Origin: Solobacterium sp.
Lineage (GTDB): Bacteria; Bacillota_I; Bacilli_A; Erysipelotrichales; Erysipelotrichaceae
Length of the DNA: 37,890 nucleotides
Direction of reading: 5' to 3'
Assembly: GCA_022486935.1 (NCBI GenBank)
Contig: JAKVJO010000009.1
Coordinates: forward strand, 1 to 37,890
This document shows positions 27,035-35,839 of the stretch, one piece after another. The translations under genes were made by a program, and so were the position numbers. The notes under the pieces were generated by a model. That model was not told the origin of the DNA and searched no databases. It worked only from the letters and a program-made list of their open reading frames with translations. Every line of letters starts with the position of its first letter. Positions within the stretch are counted from its first letter, which is position 1.

Positions 27035-28195
27035 ATGAAGACTCTGATCAAGAATGCGGATCTGATATTGGACAGCTGGTCTGAAATGCCGGAAGCGTCT
27101 CTGTTGATTGAAGATGGATTTGTGAGTGCTGTGTATGGAACAGGTGAGATGTGTCCTGAAGTGGCGGATGAAGTCATTGACTGCAATGGAGATGCCGTCT
27201 ACCCGGGGTTTATTGACCTGCATGTACATGGTGCCTGCGGCAAGGATTTCATCCAGGGTAAAGAGAGTGTAGGACCTGCCAGTCTGAACATGGCAGAAGA
27301 TGGCACCACTGCATTTTTGACCTCACTGACAGTAGAGTCACCTGAAGATACACTGGCTACACTTGAGAGTCTTAGTCAACACCGGGAGGAAGGTGCTGTA
27401 TGTCTAGGTGTGCACATGGAAGGCCCGTATCTTTCTGTGCAGTACAAAGCACTGATGGATGAACGTTATCTGCGTGATCCTTCCATGGTAGAACTGCAGG
27501 AAATGATTGAGGCAAGTCATCATACGATCCGTACCATGACAGTCGCACCGGAACGGAAGGGCATGCGGGAGTTTATTCCGCAGCTGGTAAAGGAACATAT
27601 CATTCCCATGATCGGCCATACTGCATGTACCTGTGAAGAAGCGGAACAGGCACATCTTTTGGGGGCCAGGGGATTCACACATCTGTACAACGCCATGAGC
27701 CAACATACCCATCGTGATCCTGGATGTGTGACCGCAGCCTTTCTCCATGATGACATGATCAAGGAACTGATCCCGGATGGATTTCATACAGATGCCAAGG
27801 TTGTGGAAATGACATACCGGTGTCTTGGCCCATACCAGATCATGATGATCACTGACGCAATGCTGGGCAAGGGAATGCCGGATGGAGACTATGTCTTCTC
27901 GGGATTGAGCTGTCATAAAGAAGACGTACATGTACGTGTCAAAGAAACAGGCCGGATCGCAGGCAGTGCGTTTGGCATGATTGATGGATTCCGGTTTATG
28001 AGTGATCTGGTTCATCCTTCAAAGCCGGAGATGTGTGCGCTGTCTTCCGGCAATGCCGCAAGGCTGCTCCAGGATCCAACCCGGGGGAATCTTCGCCCTG
28101 GGGCAAGGGGAGATATTGCAATTCTCAGCCCGGATCTTCGGGTACAGAGAACCATGGTTGCGGGTAAAACAGTCTATCAGCGGAACAGTCACTGA
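27035..28195 (+). CDS. nagA: N-acetylglucosamine-6-phosphate deacetylase
   Basis: PGFIDLHVHGACGKDF, GVHMEGPYLS, IGHTACTCEEAEQA, THLYNAMSQHTHRDPG. Confidence 0.95.
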   Translation: MKTLIKNADLILDSWSEMPEASLLIEDGFVSAVYGTGEMCPEVADEVIDCNGDAVYPGFIDLHVHGACGKDFIQGKESVGPASLNMAEDGTTAFLTSLTVESPEDTLATLESLSQHREEGAVCLGVHMEGPYLSVQYKALMDERYLRDPSMVELQEMIEASHHTIRTMTVAPERKGMREFIPQLVKEHIIPMIGHTACTCEEAEQAHLLGARGFTHLYNAMSQHTHRDPGCVTAAFLHDDMIKELIPDGFHTDAKVVEMTYRCLGPYQIMMITDAMLGKGMPDGDYVFSGLSCHKEDVHVRVKETGRIAGSAFGMIDGFRFMSDLVHPSKPEMCALSSGNAARLLQDPTRGNLRPGARGDIAILSPDLRVQRTMVAGKTVYQRNSH

Positions 28196-28229
28196 TAACA
28201 ATACTGATTGTTGTATGCATGCATATAAA

Positions 28230-28259
28230 AGAGTTCACTTCATAGATGGAGTGAACTCT
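28230..28259. terminator. bidirectional terminator hairpin
   Basis: AGAGTTCACT-10 nt-AGTGAACTCT between convergent genes. Confidence 0.75.
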
Positions 28260-28261
28260 AT

Positions 28262-29308
28262 TTATGATATCCAGTACTGGATCATCATGATCCAGGCCGG
28301 CAGTTCGAAGAGCACTGCTCCGCATATATACCAGTGCAGGTAATCTCTCATCAGTGCGACAAACTCACGGATCATGGCACTTGGCCAGTAATACGCTGCG
28401 ACATGTGCGCCGATACCGGTACAGTCAAGATTCAGCTTCTTTGTATAGATCAGAGCACGCAGTACATGGAAGTTGGAAGTGACCAGGGCAATCTTTGTCC
28501 TGCCGCCGCGCTTCTGGATCAGGTCTTTGGAGTTCTGCAGATTCTGGATGGTATTGAAGGAGCCGTCTTCCAGGATGATGTCCTGTTCCGGAACGCTCTT
28601 TCTGGTCATCATGTATTCTTTCATGGCTTCTGCTTCTGAGATCTTCTCATCCGGGCCTTTTCCGCCAGAGCAGATCAGCTTGCAGGAAGACATGGATCTT
28701 CTGTATACCTCAACACCTTTATCAATGCGCTCCTGCAGGATCTTGGAAAGCTGATCGCCATTGATCAGCCCGCAGCCATGGACAATGACATAGTCATAGG
28801 TCGTACGCTTGGGAATCCAGGAACGGAACCAGGAGTAGAACAGGAAGGCAAGGAAGATCACGCAGGTATAGAAGGCCAGATTGCCGAAGGTGAGAATGGC
28901 AAACTGCAGGCCGTGATTATCCGGTGCTCCAAGTCCCATGAGGATGGCCAATTCTCCGGCAATGATGAATACCCCGAATGCCAGTGATAACAGATTGGGG
29001 ATCCGGAAGCCTTCATGCTTGATCATGACAAAGCCGTTGATAATCAACATGAGCGGAACCAGCAGGAACAGGAAGAAAAAGAAGCAGGCAAATACAGTAA
29101 TGATGATACTGCCGGCGGTTGTACCCCAGGTCTCGATAATCAGGAACAGTGCCAGGGCACCGAGGTTGAACAGCAGGTAGAAACAATTGCGGAATCTGCG
29201 CTTGTCTTTGGCAACGGAGACCACCAGAAATACCAGGGTGATGATCCAGATCCAGAACGAGACTGTCGTAGCCAGATTGCGGAATGTGTTTGGAAGAGTG
29301 TCTGTCAT
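28262..29308 (-). CDS. YdcF-like (DUF218) membrane protein
   Basis: Five or so TM helices then VIVHGCGLINGDQLS, CSGGKGPDEKISEAEAM, LVTSNFHVLRA. Confidence 0.88.
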   Translation of the reverse strand: MTDTLPNTFRNLATTVSFWIWIITLVFLVVSVAKDKRRFRNCFYLLFNLGALALFLIIETWGTTAGSIIITVFACFFFFLFLLVPLMLIINGFVMIKHEGFRIPNLLSLAFGVFIIAGELAILMGLGAPDNHGLQFAILTFGNLAFYTCVIFLAFLFYSWFRSWIPKRTTYDYVIVHGCGLINGDQLSKILQERIDKGVEVYRRSMSSCKLICSGGKGPDEKISEAEAMKEYMMTRKSVPEQDIILEDGSFNTIQNLQNSKDLIQKRGGRTKIALVTSNFHVLRALIYTKKLNLDCTGIGAHVAAYYWPSAMIREFVALMRDYLHWYICGAVLFELPAWIMMIQYWIS

Positions 29309-29368
29309 ATGCTTATTGTATTGCAGAATGAGATGATTTGTATAAAATATACGTGCATGGGGAACGAT

Positions 29369-30199
29369 ATGAAAGATACGGAAAAGAAAGAAAAACTGAA
29401 AAAGAAGAAAGATCCGGATAGAGTCGGGGGCTTTCTGTTCAAGTTTGTGGAAATCACGATGTGGGCTTCTGTCATCATCATCACTTATCTGATGATCAAA
29501 GCTCCGTCATCATTGTCTGCAGATATGCCGGACTATGTACATCCCAAGGCTTACTATACATTGATGTTATCGGAATCAATCCTTGGCTGTATTGTCATGC
29601 AGGCGGCTAAGAAGGCACAGGGCTGGATTACCATACCCAGCTGGATGCTGATACCGTTTGTCATCTTCCTGTACTGCGCAATTTTCCTTGGCGAAGTGCG
29701 TATGTTCTACTACCGGGTCAATAACTGGGATACCTTCCTGCACTTCTTCAGTGCGGGTATGCTGGGGTCTCTGGCATTCTCCATTATCTCCCTGTTAAAT
29801 CAGTCCAAGAAAGTACCGATGCAGCTGTCACCGGCATTCGTTGCAATCTTTGCCTTCTGCTTCGCAGTTACCTGCGGTGCAATCTGGGAAATCTATGAAT
29901 ATACCTTTGACGGCATCCTCGGTCTGAACATGCAGAAGTTCATGCTGGAAGACGGCACCCAGCTGGTAGGCAGGGCGGCACTGGCAGATACGATGAAAGA
30001 TATCATCACAGATGTGGCAGGCGCCGGGGTAGTTGCACTGGCCGGTTACTTTGCCATGAAGAAGAATTCCATTCACTGGCTCAACTCCATTCAGCTGCGC
30101 CTGAAGCACAAGCCGGCCAAGACCGAAAAGAGCGAAGAAAAGAAACCGGAACAGTCTCCGGTCTCTGAGCGTCATCAGAAAGTCAATAACGAAGCATGA
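29369..30199 (+). CDS. YjdF/DUF2238-like integral membrane protein
   Basis: WDTFLHFFSAGMLG and CGAIWEIYEYTFD motifs; ATG 29369 chosen over the longer ORF start, which is antisense to the DUF218 gene. Confidence 0.75.
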   Translation: MKDTEKKEKLKKKKDPDRVGGFLFKFVEITMWASVIIITYLMIKAPSSLSADMPDYVHPKAYYTLMLSESILGCIVMQAAKKAQGWITIPSWMLIPFVIFLYCAIFLGEVRMFYYRVNNWDTFLHFFSAGMLGSLAFSIISLLNQSKKVPMQLSPAFVAIFAFCFAVTCGAIWEIYEYTFDGILGLNMQKFMLEDGTQLVGRAALADTMKDIITDVAGAGVVALAGYFAMKKNSIHWLNSIQLRLKHKPAKTEKSEEKKPEQSPVSERHQKVNNEA

Positions 30200-30203
30200 G
30201 TTT

Positions 30204-30236
30204 ACAGGCCACTTCAAATTGAAGTGGCCTGTTTTG
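30204..30236 (+). terminator. rho-independent terminator
   Basis: ACAGGCCACTTCAA-TTGAAGTGGCCTGT near-perfect hairpin + TTTT. Confidence 0.9.
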
Positions 30237-30262
30237 GTGAGATGGAATCTGAATCATTGGGT

Positions 30263-30291
30263 TTGAAGGAATGCCGCAGTTCGATTATAAT
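30263..30291 (+). promoter_or_regulatory. sigma-A-type promoter for the T-box/cysS operon
   Basis: TTGAAG-17 bp-TATAAT. Confidence 0.8.
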
Positions 30292-30297
30292 TTTCAA

Positions 30298-30515
30298 TAG
30301 AAACCGATGAAGGGAACAGAGCCGCTGGTCAGCAGGTGATTGCAAGCGAGGGCAGAAACATGGTGAGAGTGCCTGAATCATGAAGACAGCGGAAACGCAT
30401 CCCGGAGGGCCTGCTGAACACAGGACGGACTGCCGGCACGTTACGCTGAAGTGCAGAAAGAAAAGTGGAACCGCGCGGAAGCGTCTTTGATTTATGAGGC
30501 GCTTTTTATATCGGC
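30298..30515 (+). ncRNA. T-box leader upstream of cysS
   Basis: Stem I motifs GATGAAGGGAACAG, AGCGAG, ATGGTGAGAG; T-box GTGGAACCGCG; antiterminator ACGCT(30443-30447)/AGCGT(30480-30484) competing with terminator AAGCGTC(30479-30485)/GGCGCTT(30498-30504)+T tract. Confidence 0.92.
30479..30507 (+). terminator. T-box regulatory terminator
   Basis: AAGCGTC...GGCGCTTTTT, mutually exclusive with the antiterminator. Confidence 0.85.
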
Positions 30516-30536
30516 GGCCACAGGAGGAGAACAGAA

Positions 30537-31871
30537 ATGATCAGGCTGTATAACACCAAGGATCTGAAGATTGAAGAATTCAAACCGATTCATGAGGGAC
30601 ATGTGGACATGTATGTCTGCGGCCCTACCGTATATAACTATGCACATATCGGCAATGCCAGACCGATGATTGTATTTGATGTATTGAAGCGGCTGATGGA
30701 AGCACACGGCTATACCGTCACCTATGTATCCAACTTCACAGACGTTGATGACAAGATCATCAAGAAAGCTGCAGAAGAACATACCACTGAGGCAGTCATT
30801 GCCCAGCGTTATATTGATGCCTACCAGGGTGTACGCAAGTTATTGAATACAGAACTGCCGGACATCACCCCGAGAGTCACCGAGACAATGCCGCAGATCA
30901 TTGAGTTCATTGATGAACTGGTCAAGAGCGGACATGCCTATGAGGCCAATGGCGATGTGTACTTCTCTGTGGACAGTGTGCCCAACTATGGCTCAGTATC
31001 CCACCAGAAGCTGAATGAACTGGAAGCCGGTGCCAGAATTGAGACCAACGACCAGAAGAAGAACCCGTATGACTTCGCACTGTGGAAGAAGACTGACATG
31101 GGCATCAAGTGGGACAGCCCATGGGGAGAAGGCAGACCGGGCTGGCATACAGAATGCGTCGTCATGATCAACAACAACATGGGACCGCTGATTGATATCC
31201 ACGGCGGCGGAATGGATCTGAAGTTTCCGCATCACGAGAATGAAGCAGCACAGTCTGAAGCACTGCATGGCAATGAACTGGCAAACTACTGGGTTCATAA
31301 TGCCATGGTGAATATCAACGGCACCAAGATGTCCAAGTCACTGGGCAATGTCATGTGGGCAAAGGATGTCACAGAAGAACTCGGCACCAACCTGACCAGA
31401 TGGCTGATGAGCTCCGTCCATTACCGCAAGGAGCTCAACTTCAGTGATGAGACCATTGAAACAGCCCGCAAGGAACTGGAACGTGTACTGAATCCAATGA
31501 AGCAGGCAGACATCAAGGCAGCACTGAACGGGGCATCTTTTGATTCTTCCTATGATGAAGAATCATGGAAGCTGTTCCTGGATGCGATGGATGATGATAT
31601 GAATACACCGAATGCCTATGCGGTGATCTTTGAGACAGTGAAGAAACTGAATGCTGCACTGAGACAGAGAGAGATCAACTGGGCAGAAGTGGGCAAGTAC
31701 CGCAATGCTGTGGAGAAGATGTTGGATCTGTTGGGGATTACGGTGGAAAAGATCACCGTCAGTGAAGAAGACAGGGCACTCTTTGCCAGGTGGAACACTG
31801 CCAAGCAGGAAAAGGATTTTGCGACAGCTGATGAATGCAGAAAGCAGCTTTCTGAAAAGGGCCTTCTGTGA
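30537..31871 (+). CDS. cysS: cysteinyl-tRNA synthetase
   Basis: YVCGPTVYNYAHIGNARP, SNFTDVDDKII, GWHTECVVM, KMSKSLGN. Confidence 0.98.
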   Translation: MIRLYNTKDLKIEEFKPIHEGHVDMYVCGPTVYNYAHIGNARPMIVFDVLKRLMEAHGYTVTYVSNFTDVDDKIIKKAAEEHTTEAVIAQRYIDAYQGVRKLLNTELPDITPRVTETMPQIIEFIDELVKSGHAYEANGDVYFSVDSVPNYGSVSHQKLNELEAGARIETNDQKKNPYDFALWKKTDMGIKWDSPWGEGRPGWHTECVVMINNNMGPLIDIHGGGMDLKFPHHENEAAQSEALHGNELANYWVHNAMVNINGTKMSKSLGNVMWAKDVTEELGTNLTRWLMSSVHYRKELNFSDETIETARKELERVLNPMKQADIKAALNGASFDSSYDEESWKLFLDAMDDDMNTPNAYAVIFETVKKLNAALRQREINWAEVGKYRNAVEKMLDLLGITVEKITVSEEDRALFARWNTAKQEKDFATADECRKQLSEKGLL

Positions 31872-32302
31872 GACCACAGGAAGTATCGGGAAGGGCACTG
31901 GCGTTTCTCGGCGATGCGGTATGGTCGCTGCTGGTGCGTGAAGATCTGATTGAACAGGGCTATACCAACGGCAAGATCCTGCAGCAGATGAGCGTCAGGC
32001 AGGTCAACGCAAGAGCTCAGGCAAAGGCATACGACATGCTCCACGAAAGTGGATTTCTGAGTGCGGAAGAAGAGGCGACATTCAAGCGCGGACGCAATGA
32101 CAGCGCCGGCTCGGTACCGCGCAATACCCCGGTGGCGATCTACCGGAAATCAACTGGATTTGAGGCAATTATCGGCTCACTGGAACTGTCCGGTGACAAA
32201 GAACGGATCCGGAACATCTGGGAACAGGTACGGACGCACGGAAAGGAAAACCATGGCACAATTGTTGTACGGAAGGAACGTGGTGAGGCAGATTCTCACT
32301 GA
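31868..32302 (+). CDS. mrnC: Mini-ribonuclease 3
   Basis: RALAFLGDAVWSLLVRE, ARAQAKAYDML; GTG start overlapping the cysS stop; canonical cysS-mrnC-rlmB order. Confidence 0.92.
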   Translation: MRPQEVSGRALAFLGDAVWSLLVREDLIEQGYTNGKILQQMSVRQVNARAQAKAYDMLHESGFLSAEEEATFKRGRNDSAGSVPRNTPVAIYRKSTGFEAIIGSLELSGDKERIRNIWEQVRTHGKENHGTIVVRKERGEADSH

Positions 32303-32963
32303 CACAGGAAACAGGGCTGTCAAACTTTATCTTGCCGCACATGATCCGGAGATTGAAAAACTGGCAGCGGCCAAACGGGTACCGATTCAGTTTATCGACA
32401 AGCGCACACTGGAGAAGATGACCAAGACAGATCATCATCAGGGTGTCGCTGTGGAGATCAAGGAATACCAGACGTATTCCCTGGCAGAACTGACGGCTTC
32501 CACCAAAGGCAGCCATGGACTGCTGATCCTGCTGGATGAGCTGGAAGACCCCCACAACCTCGGGGCAATCCTGAGAACCGCAGATGCCTGCGGAGCAGAT
32601 GGAGTCATCTTCAAGAAAGACCGTGCTGTCGGGCTGACACCGGCAGTGGCCAAGGTATCTGCAGGGGCAATTGACACCGTCAAATGCGCGGCGGTCACCA
32701 ATCTTGCAAGAACCATTGATGACCTGAAGAAGGCCGGCTGGTGGGTAGTCGGTACGGCAATGAACGGCGAAGACTACCGGTCACTGAATTATGACTTCAA
32801 CACCGTGCTGGTCATCGGCAATGAAGGCAAGGGCATCTCACGTCTGGTTCGTGAGAAATGCGACTATGTCGTCACTCTGCCGATGCGCGGAAAGATCCAG
32901 TCATTGAACGCATCTGTCAGTGCCGGCATCCTGATGTATGAGATTTCCTCACACCACTTCTGA
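32253..32963 (+). CDS. rlmB: 23S rRNA (guanosine-2'-O-)-methyltransferase RlmB (SpoU family)
   Basis: LYGRNVVRQIL, DPHNLGAILRTADACGADGVI, IGNEGKGISRLV, MRGKIQSLNASVSAGILMYE. Confidence 0.95.
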   Translation: MAQLLYGRNVVRQILTDTGNRAVKLYLAAHDPEIEKLAAAKRVPIQFIDKRTLEKMTKTDHHQGVAVEIKEYQTYSLAELTASTKGSHGLLILLDELEDPHNLGAILRTADACGADGVIFKKDRAVGLTPAVAKVSAGAIDTVKCAAVTNLARTIDDLKKAGWWVVGTAMNGEDYRSLNYDFNTVLVIGNEGKGISRLVREKCDYVVTLPMRGKIQSLNASVSAGILMYEISSHHF

Positions 32964-32997
32964 TCTTCCGTTGTAGAAAAACTCCGCAGAGGGAGAG

Positions 32998-33618
32998 TTG
33001 AGGATTTTCAAGATGTCAGATAATTGTTATGAGTATCTTTATATGGCCCGTACTGGCGACGGGTATGCATTGAATATGCTGTTCCAGATGCATTCGGGAA
33101 TGATCAGCGCCGTTGTGGGAAGTATGATTGCCCACTATCCGCCGCTGTACATCTACCGCGAAGACTTTACGCAGCAGGCAAGGATTGCCCTGTCTGAGGC
33201 AGTGGACTACTACCGCGGGGATCAGTCTGCCCGGTTTCAGACCTTTGTTGAACTGGTGGTCAGAAGAACGCTGTTATCAGAACTGAGACATCTGATGGCG
33301 CCGCAGTTTGTGCAGCCCCATAATGTCAGAAGTCTTGAGGCGAGGGTGGCAGAACGCGAACCGGTCTATGAACTGATCGCTTCCAAAGATCACATGATGG
33401 AACCGGACTATCATCTTGGCTATCAGCTGGCAATGGAGCGGATGGATGAGCGGGTGCTGGAAATGAATGCCATGCAGAAGGCAGTATATACCACCTGGCA
33501 GGATGGTTCAGAGTACCAGGAAGCCATGGTACAGCTGAATATGACCTACAAGTCCTATGACGGAAGACTGCAGCGGGTAAAGCAGAAATTAAAGGACGCG
33601 ATCCTGAACGTTCACTGA
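32998..33618 (+). CDS. divergent SigH-like sigma-70 family protein (TTG 32998 or ATG 33013 start)
   Basis: Position between rlmB and rpmG-secE-nusG (usual sigH locus); region 2-like N-terminal part and C-terminal helical region 4-like segment. Confidence 0.65.
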   Translation: MRIFKMSDNCYEYLYMARTGDGYALNMLFQMHSGMISAVVGSMIAHYPPLYIYREDFTQQARIALSEAVDYYRGDQSARFQTFVELVVRRTLLSELRHLMAPQFVQPHNVRSLEARVAEREPVYELIASKDHMMEPDYHLGYQLAMERMDERVLEMNAMQKAVYTTWQDGSEYQEAMVQLNMTYKSYDGRLQRVKQKLKDAILNVH

Positions 33619-33684
33619 GAATTCATTGACGCTTTTCCCCGGGTTGTGATAGAGTAATAAGGCACTAAAAAGAGGTTTTTCATT

Positions 33685-33837
33685 ATGCCGAAGAATGACA
33701 AAGTGATCCTTGCATGCACGGTGTGCCTGTCAAGGAACTATACAACAACGCGCAACAAAGCAGCCAAGACGCGCCTGGAGCTCTACAAGTATTGCCCGAA
33801 ATGCGGCAAGAAGACGCTCCACAAAGAGACCAAATAG
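33685..33837 (+). CDS. rpmG: 50S ribosomal protein L33 (zinc-binding CxxC form)
   Basis: Read directly: [50 protein letters not shown]; not in the supplied ORF list because it is short. Confidence 0.95.
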   Translation: MPKNDKVILACTVCLSRNYTTTRNKAAKTRLELYKYCPKCGKKTLHKETK

Positions 33838-33850
33838 GAGGTCACGTAGT

Positions 33851-34036
33851 ATGGACAAGACATTCAGCTGGAGCGGTATCAGAAAAGAAGCGAAGCGTGT
33901 TCGCTGGCCAAAGACCAAGGATACGATGCAGAATACCGGAGAAGTACTGATCTTTACAGTATTCTTCGCACTGTTCTTTATCGTATGCGATTTCGGAGTT
34001 TCGTTCCTCTTGAAGGCAATTGGAATTGGAGCTTGA
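33851..34036 (+). CDS. secE: preprotein translocase subunit SecE
   Basis: RKEAKRVRWPKTKDTMQNTGEVLIFTVFFALFF; between rpmG and nusG. Confidence 0.95.
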   Translation: MDKTFSWSGIRKEAKRVRWPKTKDTMQNTGEVLIFTVFFALFFIVCDFGVSFLLKAIGIGA

Positions 34037-34042
34037 TTGAAC

Positions 34043-34639
34043 ATGGCAGAGAAGACAGGAATGACCAACGAAGAACTTAACAGCGTCATCGACGATAAGA
34101 ATGTAAAACGCTGGTATGTTGTCAATACTTATTCCGGACATGAGAACAGAGTCAAGGAGAACCTGGAGAAGCGTGTTGAATCCATGGGTATCGCAGACTG
34201 CCTGTTCCGCATTGTAGTTGCAGAAGAACCGGAAATCGAAATCAAGAACGGCAAGCAGGTCGAGAAGATGCACAACATGTTCCCGGGCTATGTCTTTGTT
34301 GAGATGAAGATGACAGATGAAGCCTGGTATGTTGTACGTAACACTCCGGGAGTCACTGGATTTATCGGATCATCCGGCGGCGGCGCAAAGCCGTTCCCGG
34401 TATCTCCGGATGAGATGGAAAGCATTCTCCGCCGTATGGGCCAGAGTGATAAGAAAGTGGTTGTCGACTTCAAGGTCGGCGATACTGTCCGTATCCTGAC
34501 TGGACCGTTCTCCGGCATGGAAGGCCAGATCTCCACCATGAACGACCAGACGCAGATTGCCAATATTCTGATCAATCTGTTCGGCCGTGAGACTCCGACT
34601 GACATCAACTATAACGATCTTCAGAAAGTATCTGACTGA
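34043..34639 (+). CDS. nusG: transcription termination/antitermination protein NusG
   Basis: RWYVVNTYSGHENRVKENL, FPGYVFVEMKM, VGDTVRILTGPFSGMEG. Confidence 0.97.
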   Translation: MAEKTGMTNEELNSVIDDKNVKRWYVVNTYSGHENRVKENLEKRVESMGIADCLFRIVVAEEPEIEIKNGKQVEKMHNMFPGYVFVEMKMTDEAWYVVRNTPGVTGFIGSSGGGAKPFPVSPDEMESILRRMGQSDKKVVVDFKVGDTVRILTGPFSGMEGQISTMNDQTQIANILINLFGRETPTDINYNDLQKVSD

Positions 34640-34647
34640 TCCAGCAC

Positions 34648-34686
34648 AGCGTCACTGTTCCTGCAAAAGGGCAGTGGCGTTTTTGT
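34648..34686 (+). terminator. rho-independent terminator after nusG
   Basis: CGTCACTG...CAGTGGCG followed by TTTTTG. Confidence 0.75.
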
Positions 34687-34792
34687 TGTTTTGACGTCAT
34701 TGCTTTGATCTTCAGTGTTCAGCAGGAAGATTCTGTGTGTTATCATTCATATATTCTTGTGCCTGTGACCCTAACCATCACAATGATATGAG

Positions 34793-34841
34793 AAAAAGGG
34801 ATGTTTGACGGCTGCTGATATCAGCTGTTCAGACTCCCTTT
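34793..34841 (-). terminator. terminator of the merR-like gene (minus strand)
   Basis: Long imperfect hairpin AAAGGGA-t-GTTTGA...GCTGATATCAGC...TCAGAC-TCCCTTT; on the minus strand it ends in TTTTT. Confidence 0.7.
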
Positions 34842-34896
34842 CAATTTGGCAAAGCAGATATCTGGATTGATATCCTCAATCATTCAGACTCTTCTG

Positions 34897-35721
34897 TTAT
34901 CTTGCGCCATGATCCTGTTTCTGATTGGCTTCGATACATGCCCGGATACGGAAGTCGTACACGGGTTTTTTATCTTCCAGCTGCATGCGTACCAGATACG
35001 CTGTTGTATCAGAGAGAAACGGCTTCTTCAGCTGTTTTGCATAATCCATCATCGGCTTCAGCTGCAGCAGGTTCAGTTCATTCAGCGTTGTCAGTCTGAC
35101 AATCATGGACAGGCAGATTCCGTTGGGGACAACGACCGCATTGTCAGGGATTTCAAAGTGATTCTGATTCAGGATATAGCGATAAGTACCGATGCCGGTC
35201 TTTAAGGGAATCATTTTATCTGTGCAGGGGCCGTTGAGAATCTCTTTACTGATGAAGAGACTGGGGGTCGTCATGCGGTACAGCTTTGACTCCGCGGAAG
35301 AAGGGAGGGTCTGCACGTCATCGCTCAGTTCATAGAAGTCAATCTTGTCATCAATGGACTGCAGCTTTGATACATGGTTTTTCATGATGCCCTGGCTCTC
35401 CTTGATATGGCGGCGCTCAAACTCCAGGAAGCGCAGCTGACTCTGCAGGTCACTGATCTGGTCCTTCAATATCCTGGTTTCCTTGTTGAAGACCTCCAGC
35501 TGCTCTTCCATGCTGGAAGTGCCGGTGATCTGTTCAATGCTGGAAGTGGAAAGAGAGAAGGAACGCAGCTTGCGGATATACAGGAGACTGACATAGTCAC
35601 CGGTGCCGTAGTCATAGTAGCCATTGTCCATTCTTGTCGGGTGCAGCAGTCCCTTGTTCCGGTAGGAACGGATTGTCTCGGCATTGATGCCGGTGATTCT
35701 GGCCAGTTCATTGATCTGCAT
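34897..35721 (-). CDS. MerR-family transcriptional regulator
   Basis: MQINELARITGINAETIRSYRNKGLLHPTRMDNGYYDYG HTH; coiled-coil, then an effector-binding-like C-terminus; RBS GGAGAG upstream of ATG 35721. Confidence 0.9.
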   Translation of the reverse strand: MQINELARITGINAETIRSYRNKGLLHPTRMDNGYYDYGTGDYVSLLYIRKLRSFSLSTSSIEQITGTSSMEEQLEVFNKETRILKDQISDLQSQLRFLEFERRHIKESQGIMKNHVSKLQSIDDKIDFYELSDDVQTLPSSAESKLYRMTTPSLFISKEILNGPCTDKMIPLKTGIGTYRYILNQNHFEIPDNAVVVPNGICLSMIVRLTTLNELNLLQLKPMMDYAKQLKKPFLSDTTAYLVRMQLEDKKPVYDFRIRACIEANQKQDHGAR

Positions 35722-35756
35722 GTGTACTCTCCTGTCAAGATTCATGAAAGATTCAC

Positions 35757-35787
35757 TTGACCCTGTATTCGATACAGGGTTTATAAA
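35757..35787 (+). promoter_or_regulatory. MerR-type promoter/operator of the flavoprotein gene
   Basis: TTGACC-19 bp-TATAAA; spacer overlaps dyad ACCCTGTAT-tcg-ATACAGGGT (35760-35780). Confidence 0.9.
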
Positions 35788-35839
35788 TATTGTATCTCAT
35801 TTGTGAAACTCAACACAAATGGATTTCGGAGGGAAAGTA

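Noticed and set aside
27404-28015. 203-aa minus-strand ORF opposite nagA
   Set aside because: Antisense shadow of a confident nagA gene
29015-29368. Long N-terminal extension of the YjdF-like ORF
   Set aside because: The extension is antisense to the DUF218 gene and low complexity (EQEEKEAGKYSNDD...); ATG 29369 with the following hydrophobic protein is a better start
34846-35205. 119-aa plus-strand ORF downstream of nusG
   Set aside because: Mostly antisense to the MerR-type gene and overlapping its terminator region; no RBS or domain
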